Shown here one piece after another: positions 36,359-44,459 of a stretch of 64,000 bases of DNA; positions within the stretch are counted from its first letter, which is position 1; every line of letters starts with the position of its first letter. The DNA lies in NCBI RefSeq assembly GCF_000372745.1, contig NZ_KB889607.1:1-64000 (forward strand). Direction: 5' to 3'. Origin of the DNA: Embleya scabrispora DSM 41855 (GTDB lineage Bacteria; Actinomycetota; Actinomycetes; Streptomycetales; Streptomycetaceae). The position numbers and the translations under genes are program-made. The notes beneath the pieces were generated by a model. That model was not told the origin of the DNA. It was given only the letters and a program-made list of their open reading frames with translations, and searched no databases.

Positions 36359-37956
36359 CAGACCCCCTCGACGCGGCTGAGCGCACCGCGCGCTTTCGCC
36401 CCGGCGGCGGACCCGGCGGGCACCTTGGCGAGCGGGCCGGCTCCCGTCGAGGCGGGACCGGCGGTGGGCGGGCTCCACCCGCGGGGCCAGCGCAGGCGCG
36501 GGTCGCGCACGGGCACCTCGTCCAGGTAGCGGACGGGCGACGCGAGCAGGTCGGCCAGCATCAGCGCGATCGCCTCCAGGGTGTAGGTCGGGTCGTAGCG
36601 CACGACCTCGCGCAGGGTGGGTACGGGTTCGTGGTGATCGACACGGGCCACCGCCAGCGGGCCGGCGCCGATCCGGTACCAGCGGTCGTCCGGTCCCCAG
36701 TCGGCCCGCATCTCCCGCGGTCCCTTGCGCGCGCAGGCCACGGTGAGCAGGCGCAGCGTGGGTTGGTCCATGGTCAGCTCGACGCCGGCCCGGGTCGGGA
36801 CGTCGGTCGCGGGTCTGGCCTCGAACCGGCGGGCGGTGCCGGAGGTGCCGGCGTCGGCGGTGCTCACCCGCGCACGCAGGCTGCGGACCCGGGCTCGGGT
36901 GGCGATGGGGACCGCGCGCTGTACCTCGCGGGCGCCGCGCAGCAGCGGCAGCACCCGGCGGGGCACCCGGGCGGCGCACACGTCCAGCAGCGCGGGTCGT
37001 TCGGTGCTGATCCGGTCCTTGAGCGGGCTCTCTCCGGGCAGCAGGTCGATCAACGCCAACCCACCTTCGGCGAAGGCCAGTTCCTGGGCCCGCCAGTGCA
37101 CCACGTTGCCCGGGGACAGCAGTGCGGCGGCCGGGTCGTAGGCGACGGTGTGCCAGTGCACGACCGGGCCGATGCGCACGCCCAGGCAGGACGCGATGGC
37201 GCGGTCGTCGGCGTAGAGCACGTACAGCCGAGCCATGCCACGTGCGTCGAGGGCCTGGGTGAGCAGCCTGCGGCGCTCGGGCGAGGCGCCGAGTCGGCCC
37301 TTCCAGCTCAGGTCGAACAGTTCCTCGTGGTCGGCCAGACCGGCCGCGAGCGGCGCGGTGCCCGGCGCGCCGAAGGCCGTCACCCGCAGTTTCCACAGTT
37401 GTCCGGCCCGCCGGGTGGTCTGCCCGATCGCGCTGTCGAAGCCTCGGTGTCGGGCCCGGTAGCCGGCCCAGCCGTCGGGGGTGGCCTCGATCATGTCGGT
37501 CATGCGTTCGCGGACGTCCACCGCGTAGCCCGCCTCGCGCAGCGCGGCCAGCAGGGCGTGCGTGGCCGGGTCTCGGCTGGGCATGCGATACAGGGTCAGT
37601 TCCCGAATGCCGATCCGGAGCAGTTCCCCGACGAGTTGGCGCAGTACGGCGGGCTGCGGCTCGGGGGTGCCCAGCACGACACGTGTCCGTTCGCGTTGGC
37701 CGCGGCCGAGTTCGTGTGCGCGGCCGGCCGAGTCGAGTTCCAGCGGGAGCAGGGCCAGCGGGCGACCGGCGGCGAATACGCCTGGTATGCGTACATGTTC
37801 GGCGCGTTCGGGACGACTCGCCACCCACGAGGACATCCACGCGTGCGTATCGAAGACGTCTGCCTGGACCCCCCGTCCCCCCACCAATTCGTCCCACGCG
37901 CGAGCCAGATCGGCATCGATCTCCTCGGCGCGCAGGGTCGATGCACGATTGACCAT
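36358..37956 (-). CDS. FemAB/GNAT-like acyltransferase (Acetyltransf_6 type), copy 1
   Basis: 532 residues from the ATG at 37956; a further-upstream ATG at 37995 is possible. It is the first gene of a five-gene minus-strand block. It has the same architecture as the next gene: DVFDTHAWMSSW near the N-terminus, LTLYRMPSRDPATH at about 125, YRARHRGFDSAIGQ near 180 and VHWHTVAYDPAAALLSPG near 290. A C-terminal extension of about 180 residues follows. The two copies are far enough apart in sequence to suggest different substrates. Acyl or aminoacyl transfer is inferred from family. Confidence 0.75.
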   Translation of the reverse strand: MVNRASTLRAEEIDADLARAWDELVGGRGVQADVFDTHAWMSSWVASRPERAEHVRIPGVFAAGRPLALLPLELDSAGRAHELGRGQRERTRVVLGTPEPQPAVLRQLVGELLRIGIRELTLYRMPSRDPATHALLAALREAGYAVDVRERMTDMIEATPDGWAGYRARHRGFDSAIGQTTRRAGQLWKLRVTAFGAPGTAPLAAGLADHEELFDLSWKGRLGASPERRRLLTQALDARGMARLYVLYADDRAIASCLGVRIGPVVHWHTVAYDPAAALLSPGNVVHWRAQELAFAEGGLALIDLLPGESPLKDRISTERPALLDVCAARVPRRVLPLLRGAREVQRAVPIATRARVRSLRARVSTADAGTSGTARRFEARPATDVPTRAGVELTMDQPTLRLLTVACARKGPREMRADWGPDDRWYRIGAGPLAVARVDHHEPVPTLREVVRYDPTYTLEAIALMLADLLASPVRYLDEVPVRDPRLRWPRGWSPPTAGPASTGAGPLAKVPAGSAAGAKARGALSRVEGV

Positions 37957-38293
37957 CGCCCGGCCCCCACCTCGCGGTCCCGATGTGAGCAGCATCGGAA
38001 CGTTTGTGCCCGACCGCGTCCCCCGCCCCCACACGGCCGGGACGCGAGTCGCCCGCCGACCAGATTAGGCCGGATGGGTCACGCGTGAAGGGTGTTTCGC
38101 AATCCGTCCACGAGTCGTCAGTGATGTTCCCCGATATCCGGGGTTCGGGGACGCGGCACCGGCTTGCCCCGATGTGACCGGTGGATGGACGTCGGGTGAC
38201 CGGCCGTGGGCGCGCGTTCGGCGACCGGCTGACGGGACGTGTGCCCGCTGTTACGGTTCCGGCTACGGGAGCCGCGGGGCTGGGGAGGCTTGG
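37957..38293. promoter_or_regulatory. Divergent promoter region, 337 bp
   Basis: Separates the minus-strand FemAB block from the plus-strand deacetylase block. On the minus strand, TTCACG (38084-38089) and TAATCT (38062-38067) are spaced 16 bp apart, a fair sigma-70-type promoter for the FemAB block. CCCCG-ATATC-CGGGG near 38124 is a short hairpin. No gene is seen. Confidence 0.5.
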
Positions 38294-39220
38294 GTGGGCG
38301 GTTCGATGGTGGGCTCGGTACGGTCCGGGGGCGACGCGTTGCTGCGCCGGTCTCCGGCGCAGGTGTGGTTCGCGCATCGTGCCCGGTTGCGGCTCGCGGT
38401 GCTCGGATATCACGGGATCTCGGATCCGACCACGTTCGCGGGGCAGTTGGACCGGCTGCGCCGAATCGCTCGGCCGGTGTCCCTGGACGAGGTGGAGACG
38501 GCGCTGGCGACGCGACGCGCGTTGCCCGCGAAGGCGGTGTTGCTCACCTTCGACGACGGTGAACGCAGCATCGTGGAACACGGTTTGCCACTCCTGCGCG
38601 AGCGCGGCATCCCGGGTGTGGCGTACGTGGTGGCCTCGGCGATCGACTCCCGCACGCCCTTCTGGTGGCATGAGGCGGACCGGTTGGTCGCCGCCGGGGC
38701 GCGGGTGGCGGGTGAGCCGGAGCGTTCGCCGAGCGAATGGGTGGCGTACCTGAAGACGGTGCCGCAGGAGCGACGTCTGAGTCTGCTCGCGGCGCTGCGC
38801 GAGCACCACGAGCCGGTCCGGACCCCGCAGTTGACCGGCGCGGATCTGGGCATCCTGGAGTCGGGCGGCGTGCGGGTGGAGAACCACTCGCTCACCCACC
38901 CGCTCCTGGACCGGTGTTCCGACGCCGACGTACGCTCGGAAGTGCTGCGGGCACACGAGCGGTTGACCGAACTGCTCGGTCGCGCCCCGAGTTCGTTCGC
39001 GTATCCGAACGGGAACTGGGACGTGCGGGCCGAGCGGTTGTTGGTCGAGCTCGGCTACCGCACCGCGTTCCTGTTCGATCACCGGCTCGGGCCGCGGCTG
39101 CCGAACCACGCGTTGCGGATCTCCCGCCTGCGCGTGGGGTCGAACACCCGCCCGGATCGCTTCGCGACCATCCTGTCCGGACTGCACCCGGCCCTGCACT
39201 CGCTGCGCGGCGGGCGTTGA
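38294..39220 (+). CDS. Polysaccharide deacetylase (NodB homology), second copy
   Basis: 308 residues from the GTG at 38294 with GGAGG five bases upstream; the ATG at 38306 is an alternative. The NodB motifs are LTFDDGERS (catalytic Asp pair) and VENHSLTH (H-x3-H). FAYPNGNWD then gives the third motif. There is no clear signal peptide. It resembles deacetylases of O-antigen and capsule clusters that act on glycan precursors. It opens a plus-strand block with the next FemAB-like protein and a glycosyltransferase. Confidence 0.85.
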   Translation: MGGSMVGSVRSGGDALLRRSPAQVWFAHRARLRLAVLGYHGISDPTTFAGQLDRLRRIARPVSLDEVETALATRRALPAKAVLLTFDDGERSIVEHGLPLLRERGIPGVAYVVASAIDSRTPFWWHEADRLVAAGARVAGEPERSPSEWVAYLKTVPQERRLSLLAALREHHEPVRTPQLTGADLGILESGGVRVENHSLTHPLLDRCSDADVRSEVLRAHERLTELLGRAPSSFAYPNGNWDVRAERLLVELGYRTAFLFDHRLGPRLPNHALRISRLRVGSNTRPDRFATILSGLHPALHSLRGGR

Positions 39221-39298
39221 CCTGCTTGAATCGGCGCGTCGTTCGGATCGGCACTCACTGCGCGGATCCGGTCGACGGACAGATCCGGGGGGATCATC

Positions 39299-40375
39299 GT
39301 GCTTGCTCTGCCCACGCTGTTGCGCTCGCCCGGCGAGTTGACGGCCCTTGTCCCGTCCTGGCGCGCGCTGGTGGCCGCGACGCCCGGGACGTCGTACTTC
39401 ACCACGCCCGACTGGGTGTTGGGCTGGACCGAGTCGCTGGGCCGCGAGCAGGCCGGTCGCGCGGTGGTGGCGGTCTGGCGCGGCCGGGACGGTGCCGCGG
39501 AGGCGGTCGTACCGCTGCTGCGCACCCGTGAGCGGTTGCATCCGCGGCTGCCCGGCGGCGTGCTGAGTTGGACGTTGCTGGGCACCGGGCCGGGCGCCGC
39601 GGACCACTGCGGGTTCGCCGTCGATCCGCGCCGACACCAGGACGTACGCGCGTGGCTGGCCTCGCTCGCCCGGCGGCGCAGCATGGTCTTCCCGCACCTG
39701 GATGCCACCACCGGCGATCCGTTCCTGCCGCCGGGCGCGCGCGAGATCGAGCGCACCGCCTGCCCGGTGATGCCCGCCGACCCGGCCGCACTCGGCTCGG
39801 CCCGGCATCGGCAGGGGGTACGGCGCAAGGCGCGCAAGCTGGCCGAGGACGGGATCACCTTCGACTGGGTGACACCCGACGCGATGACCCCGCAACTCTT
39901 CGACGACCTGCTGCGGCTGCACCGATTGCGTCGGGAGGCGATCGGCGGGTCGAGCGCGTTCGACGCCACGCGGCGTCCGTTGCACGCGGCGCTCGCCGCG
40001 CGCGCCGAGGCCGATCGCGGGCCGTGCGCGCTGATCGCGCGCGATCCGGCCGGCCACGCGGTGGGGATCCTGTACGGGTTCCTGTGGCAGGACACCTTCG
40101 CCTATTACCAGTTGGGCTGGGATCCGGCCTATGCGAAGGCGAGTCTGGGCACCGTGCTCTTCCACGAGACGCTCACCGCGCTGGCCGCCCGCGACGTACG
40201 CACCTTCGACTTCCTGCGCGGGGCCGAGGAGTTCAAGCACCGATTCGGTGCCATCGATCGATACGACACGACATGGCTGGTGGCCCGGGGAGCGGGCGGC
40301 GCGCTGTTGGGCGCGAAGTCCGCCGCTCGCCGGGTCAGGGATCGCCGGCTGCGGCCGGTTCGGGGGGAAGCGTGA
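39299..40375 (+). CDS. FemAB/CelD-like acyltransferase (Acetyltransf_6 type), copy 3
   Basis: 358 residues from the GTG at 39299, preceded by GGGGGGA. The N-terminal half has YFTTPDWVLGW, and the core has RRKARKLAEDG, LHRLRREAIGG and the terminal block YYQLGWDPAYAKASLGTVL followed by FDFLRGAEEFKHRFG. This is the standard length and pattern of the family and lacks the C-terminal extension seen in the two minus-strand copies. It would transfer an acyl or aminoacyl group to a glycan precursor. Its stop overlaps the next start (GTGA). Confidence 0.82.
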   Translation: MLALPTLLRSPGELTALVPSWRALVAATPGTSYFTTPDWVLGWTESLGREQAGRAVVAVWRGRDGAAEAVVPLLRTRERLHPRLPGGVLSWTLLGTGPGAADHCGFAVDPRRHQDVRAWLASLARRRSMVFPHLDATTGDPFLPPGAREIERTACPVMPADPAALGSARHRQGVRRKARKLAEDGITFDWVTPDAMTPQLFDDLLRLHRLRREAIGGSSAFDATRRPLHAALAARAEADRGPCALIARDPAGHAVGILYGFLWQDTFAYYQLGWDPAYAKASLGTVLFHETLTALAARDVRTFDFLRGAEEFKHRFGAIDRYDTTWLVARGAGGALLGAKSAARRVRDRRLRPVRGEA

Positions 40376-41517
40376 AGGATCGCATCAGGCTCGTGCACGT
40401 GGTGTGGCGGCTCAGCGTCGGCGGTGGAATCCCGCAGGTGAGTCGGCAGGTGCTGGCCGGGCTCGACCCGGAACGCTTCGACTGCCACGCGATCATCGCC
40501 AGGCCGGCCTGGGCGGAGGACCGACTCGACGAGTTGGGGCCGAATGTAACGGTGCACGCACTCGACCACGAGGGACCCGCCCGACCCCAGGACGAGATCC
40601 GGCTCGGACTGCGCATCGCCTCCCGGGTGCGCAGGTTGCGTCCGGACGTGCTGCACGCGCACAGCGGAACCGCCCGCCTCTCGCTGCCCTCCGCCCTCGG
40701 CTCCCCCGGAACGCCGCGGGTCCTGGAGGTGCACGAGCCGCTCAAGGACGGCCTGCACTCGCGGTTGACCAACGGCATCGAGGTCGGCATGGTCAAGGCG
40801 GCCGGATTCCGCCCGTTCGCGCACTCGAGTCATGTGCGCGACGCGACGGCGGCGATCGTGGGATGGCGACCGGACCGGATCCCGTTGGTGCCGTTGGGCG
40901 TTCCGGTGCATGAGCCCGACCCGGCGGCGGGCCTGGCGTTGCGCGCCGAGCTGGGCATCGCGCGCGACGCGCTGGTCGTGGTCGGGGTCGGCCGGGCGGC
41001 GCAGAAGAACATCCCGCTGATGGTGCGGGTCGGTGCGGACGTGGTGCGCGAACTCGGCGACGCGGGGCCGCCGGTGGTGTTCTTGGTGATCGGCCGTCAG
41101 GAGCCGGAGGTCCCGGCGCTGATCGAGGAGTTGGGTGTCGGCAAGCACGTTCGGGTGGTTCCGCCGCTGGCGCGGCTGAGCGACGCCTTCGACGCGGCCG
41201 ACCTGTTCTTGTCCACGTCGCACTACGAGGGCTTCGGGCTGGCGGTCGCCGAGGCGATGATGGCGGGCGTACCGGTGGTCGGCACGGCGGTGGGCGGGGT
41301 GACCGACGTGGTCGCGGACGGAGTCACCGGACGCCTGCTGCGCGCGGGCGATCGGGGCGGCCTGGTGACGGCGTGCCGCGAACTGCTGACCGACGACGCG
41401 CTGCGGGCCCGAATGGGCGCGGCGAGCCGGGAGCGGGCCCTGGCCCGGTTCACCCGCCGGCACATGCTCGACGGGTTCGCCCAGGTCTACGAACGCGCGG
41501 CACTTCGGCGCCGCTAG
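40372..41517 (+). CDS. Glycosyltransferase, GT4 family
   Basis: 381 residues; GTG at 40372 overlapping the FemAB-like stop, with GGGGGGAAGC just upstream. The N-terminal acceptor domain begins VHVVWRLSVGGGIPQV. The donor domain has GVGRAAQKN, FLVIGRQEPE and the E-x7-E signature HYEGFGLAVAEAMM. A retaining GT-B enzyme that adds one sugar from an unknown nucleotide donor. It ends the plus-strand block, followed by two hairpins. Confidence 0.88.
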   Translation: MKDRIRLVHVVWRLSVGGGIPQVSRQVLAGLDPERFDCHAIIARPAWAEDRLDELGPNVTVHALDHEGPARPQDEIRLGLRIASRVRRLRPDVLHAHSGTARLSLPSALGSPGTPRVLEVHEPLKDGLHSRLTNGIEVGMVKAAGFRPFAHSSHVRDATAAIVGWRPDRIPLVPLGVPVHEPDPAAGLALRAELGIARDALVVVGVGRAAQKNIPLMVRVGADVVRELGDAGPPVVFLVIGRQEPEVPALIEELGVGKHVRVVPPLARLSDAFDAADLFLSTSHYEGFGLAVAEAMMAGVPVVGTAVGGVTDVVADGVTGRLLRAGDRGGLVTACRELLTDDALRARMGAASRERALARFTRRHMLDGFAQVYERAALRRR

Positions 41518-41539
41518 GGCGTGACCACGAGGGATCGCT

Positions 41540-41579
41540 GCGGACGAGCGAGTGCGGGCACCATCGCCCGCTCGTCCGC
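41540..41579. terminator. Hairpin terminator between convergent genes
   Basis: GCGGACGAGCG pairs with CGCTCGTCCGC; an alternative inner GCGGGC/GCCCGC stem also forms. Confidence 0.6.
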
Positions 41580-41606
41580 GGTCCGGCTCGTACCCGGCCG
41601 GACCGC
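41578..41606. terminator. Second hairpin terminator between convergent genes
   Basis: GCGGTCCGGC pairs perfectly with GCCGGACCGC across a nine-base loop. It directly abuts the hairpin at 41540-41579. The pair separates the glycosyltransferase and haemoglobin genes. Confidence 0.6.
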
Positions 41607-41625
41607 GGTCGGAGAAAGAGCGGTG

Positions 41626-42072
41626 CTATTCGGTCGACGGCCAGTTCCATTGCGGAACTTCGCGGAGCGGGTGCAGTTCGTCGTCGGTTTCGGCGTGCGA
41701 GTTCTGCTTGGCCACGTGGGTGCCGAACTCCACGTGCGAGCGCAGCGCCTCCCGAAATGGTGCGTCGGACGGCAGTTCGGCCGCGTCGGCGGCGGCCAGG
41801 TACAGATCGACGAAGCGTTGGCGCTGTTCCTCGGTGATCTTCAGGCCCCGGTGGACCTCGATCAGATGCAGGAAGCCGCCCATGTCCCGGGTGAAATCGT
41901 CCGGACCGCCGAACGTTTCGGCGGTGAAGGCGGTCAGGTGGTCCACGTGTTCCGGGCGCCCCGCACCGAACAGCGGTTGGAGCACCGGGTCGGCCAGGAC
42001 GCTGCGGTAGAAGATGTCGATGAACCGGCGCAGACCCTCGTGTCCGCCCGCGTGCTCGAAAAGCGTCTCCAT
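41626..42072 (-). CDS. Truncated haemoglobin, group II-like
   Basis: 148 residues from the ATG at 42072, with GGGGGC just upstream. It has the 2-over-2 globin fold. FYRSVLADPVLQPLFG is the B/C region, FTAETFGGPDDF the E region, and EVHRGLKITEEQR carries the proximal histidine (F8). Near G8, where many group II members have Trp, there is RQRFVDLY. Such proteins bind oxygen, nitric oxide or peroxide in the cytoplasm. It is the last gene of the minus-strand glycan export block, 33 bp after a glycosyltransferase gene, an unexpected context. Confidence 0.88.
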   Translation of the reverse strand: METLFEHAGGHEGLRRFIDIFYRSVLADPVLQPLFGAGRPEHVDHLTAFTAETFGGPDDFTRDMGGFLHLIEVHRGLKITEEQRQRFVDLYLAAADAAELPSDAPFREALRSHVEFGTHVAKQNSHAETDDELHPLREVPQWNWPSTE

Positions 42073-42105
42073 GCCCCCACATCTCAGACGCGGACGAGGC
42101 TGCTG

Positions 42106-43185
42106 TCAACCACCACACAACTCGGCCAGAATGCGGTCGGCGACCGCCGGCCACGTCATCGTCGCGCGCAGCCCCGCCCCGCGTGCGAGTGCTCGGCTAC
42201 GGAAGTCGGCGTAGTCGCGGCTCAGTCGGTGGAGTGCCGCGACCAAGGCGTGCACGTCCCCCGGGGGTACGGTCAGCCCCGCGTCGCCGACGATCCACGG
42301 TTGGTTGCCGACCGTGGAGGCCACGCACGGCAGGCCGCGGGTCAGGCCCTCGACCAGGGCGATCCCGAACGCCTCCATGTGCGTGGGGATCACCACCGCG
42401 TCCGCCTCGTCGTAAGCGGCGCCCATCGCGGCGTGCGGCACCCGGCCCAGCGCGCGCACGCCGGGCGGCAGCGGACCCTCCGGGCGGCTGCCGACCAGGG
42501 TCAGCGTCGCCCGCGGGTCGCGTGCGCGCAGGCGGGCGAAGGCTTCGAGCAGGGTCGGGCCACCCTTGAGTTCCCACTGCGTGCCGACGAACAACAACCG
42601 GGGCGGATCAGCCGCGCGCGGGCCGGGATCCGCCGTCGCCGGCTCCACGTTGGTACCCGCACCCACCACGTGCACCCGGTCCGCGGCCAAGCCGTACTCG
42701 GTGACCAGGACGTCCGCCGTGCTCGGTCCCATCACGAACACCCGGTGCGCGCCCAGCAACAGACGCCGCTCGCGGGCCAACCACCCGTCGGTGTACCGGG
42801 ATCGGTGTACGCCGCCGACCGCCGCGCCCTCCAGGCCCACTCGGTCGGTGTACACGCCGTAGCGCACCCCCGCCGGCGGCACCAACGCGGGCAGCGTCTG
42901 CACGATCAGCACCGGGCGGCGCGGGCCGAGCAGTCCGCGCGCGCGCGCCCTTCGGTCCAGTGCCGCCGTCCAGGCGTCGGTCTTGGTCCACGGCGTCCCG
43001 GGCCCGGCCCGGCGCGCCTCGCGCACCGCCCGCAACCGCGCGCCGGCCAGGCCCGGCGCGCGGGCCAGCGGCATCAGGTCGTGCGCCTCGACCGCCGTGC
43101 GGTCCGCCAGCGCCCGGCGCAGCGCCGGCGCCGAGCCGGAGAAGGCCCCGACGTGCAACATGGTCAGGCCGGTCGGCTCGCTCAT
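42106..43185 (-). CDS. Glycosyltransferase, GT4 family
   Basis: 359 residues; ATG at 43185 overlapping the preceding stop by 4 bp (ATGA). The donor-binding domain contains LLFVGTQWELKGG, TLVGSRPEG and the E-x7-E signature HMEAFGIALVEGLT. The shorter N-terminal domain (MLHVGAFSGSAPALRRAL) is divergent. It is translationally coupled to another glycosyltransferase and lies downstream of the ABC exporter genes. Confidence 0.85.
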   Translation of the reverse strand: MSEPTGLTMLHVGAFSGSAPALRRALADRTAVEAHDLMPLARAPGLAGARLRAVREARRAGPGTPWTKTDAWTAALDRRARARGLLGPRRPVLIVQTLPALVPPAGVRYGVYTDRVGLEGAAVGGVHRSRYTDGWLARERRLLLGAHRVFVMGPSTADVLVTEYGLAADRVHVVGAGTNVEPATADPGPRAADPPRLLFVGTQWELKGGPTLLEAFARLRARDPRATLTLVGSRPEGPLPPGVRALGRVPHAAMGAAYDEADAVVIPTHMEAFGIALVEGLTRGLPCVASTVGNQPWIVGDAGLTVPPGDVHALVAALHRLSRDYADFRSRALARGAGLRATMTWPAVADRILAELCGG

Positions 43186-44453
43186 CCGGTCGTGGCCCGG
43201 CGCGGGCCGCGGGTGCGCCGGCGCAGGGCCTGGCCGCGCTGGGTCGCCTTGAAGCCCACCAGCCGCCCGCCGACCCGGACCGCCTCGCCCACCCGGCCCC
43301 GAGCCACCGGACGCTCCGCCCGGGCCTGTTCGTACCATTCGACCAACCGGGTGGCCTGACCGTCCAGCGCGAACCGCCGGCGCACCAGGTCCAGCGACCA
43401 CGTGCCGATCCGCTCGCGTTCAGCCTCGTCCCGCAGCAACGCGATGAGGTGACCGAGCAGCGGGTCCTGCTCGACCGGCACCCGGCCCGCGCCCAGGCCG
43501 TAGAAGCCGAGCGCGTCGAAGTCGCCGATCGTCTCCGGTGCCACCGCCTTGCTGAAGCCCTGCTCGCCGACCACGACGGTGGGCTTGCCGAAGGCCATCC
43601 CGCGCAACGCGGAACTGCCCATCCCCACCACGACGTCCGCCAGCGCGTAGGCCGGGCGCGGATCGGCCATCTCACCGGTCAGCACGATCGCGCGCCGACC
43701 CAGGTCGCCGTTCAGTGCGGCGGCCCGAGCCTGGAGTTCGCCTTCGATCGAGCCGCCGCCGACCATCACCAGCCGCAGCCCGGGCACCTCCGGGGCCAGC
43801 CGGGCGACGGCGTCCATGGTGCGCTCCAGGTGCTCCTGCTTGAGGTGCCTGGCCAGCCGTGACACCACCACCACGGTGGGTGCCGGTTTGAGCAGGCCGT
43901 GTTCGGCGGCGAACGCGTCGACGTCCACCTCCGGCTCGCCGTCGGCGGTCGCCGACCCGATCGGATGGTCGATCGCGGTGTCCACCGGCGGCTCCAGCAG
44001 ATGCACCCGAGCGCCCTCCAGGCCGCGCAGCTCCCCGGTCTCCTCGTACAACTCGCCGTAGCCCACGGTCAGCGGCACGCCGGTGCGCGGGAAGTACGGC
44101 GGCAGGCTGCCCATCGACATGATGGTGCCCAGCACCGGGGTGCCGCGCGGCACGAACGCGCCCAGGAACGCCTCGACCAGCGGCCAGTACTCATAGGTGT
44201 GCACGACGTCGATCCGGTGCCGGCGCACCGCCGCGGCGATCGTGCGGGAGACCGCGGGCGAGGGCCGCACGCGCGCCCGCTCGGGCAGTGCGAGCAGCGG
44301 CAGCCCGGCAGCGGCGACCCGTTGCCGGAGCGGGCCCTGACGGCCCATCACCCACACCTCGTGGCCGAGGTCGCGAACCGCGCGGGCCAGGTCCACGGCG
44401 TTGATCGAGCTGCCGCCGAGTTGCATGTCGTGCGGACACACCAGGATGCGCAC
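43182..44453 (-). CDS. Glycosyltransferase-like protein, GT-B fold, atypical
   Basis: 423 residues from the GTG at 44453, behind GGGAGGGG. The N-terminus reads LVCPHDMQLGGSSINAVDLA, as in GT4 enzymes, and VVVVSRLARHLKQEHLER marks the start of the donor domain. The usual E-x7-E block is replaced by GSSALRGMAFGKP, so the first glutamate is missing. That makes its catalytic status less certain. About 45 basic residues extend the C-terminus. It lies directly after the ABC ATPase gene (6 bp). Confidence 0.75.
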   Translation of the reverse strand: MRILVCPHDMQLGGSSINAVDLARAVRDLGHEVWVMGRQGPLRQRVAAAGLPLLALPERARVRPSPAVSRTIAAAVRRHRIDVVHTYEYWPLVEAFLGAFVPRGTPVLGTIMSMGSLPPYFPRTGVPLTVGYGELYEETGELRGLEGARVHLLEPPVDTAIDHPIGSATADGEPEVDVDAFAAEHGLLKPAPTVVVVSRLARHLKQEHLERTMDAVARLAPEVPGLRLVMVGGGSIEGELQARAAALNGDLGRRAIVLTGEMADPRPAYALADVVVGMGSSALRGMAFGKPTVVVGEQGFSKAVAPETIGDFDALGFYGLGAGRVPVEQDPLLGHLIALLRDEAERERIGTWSLDLVRRRFALDGQATRLVEWYEQARAERPVARGRVGEAVRVGGRLVGFKATQRGQALRRRTRGPRRATTG

Positions 44454-44459
44454 GGCCGG

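Noticed and set aside
34966-38088. Plus-strand frame of 1040 codons
   Set aside because: Antisense to two FemAB-like genes with conserved motifs, and biased to Arg/Pro/Ala.
41540-41606. Riboswitch or small RNA
   Set aside because: Two simple adjacent hairpins between convergent genes are better explained as terminators.
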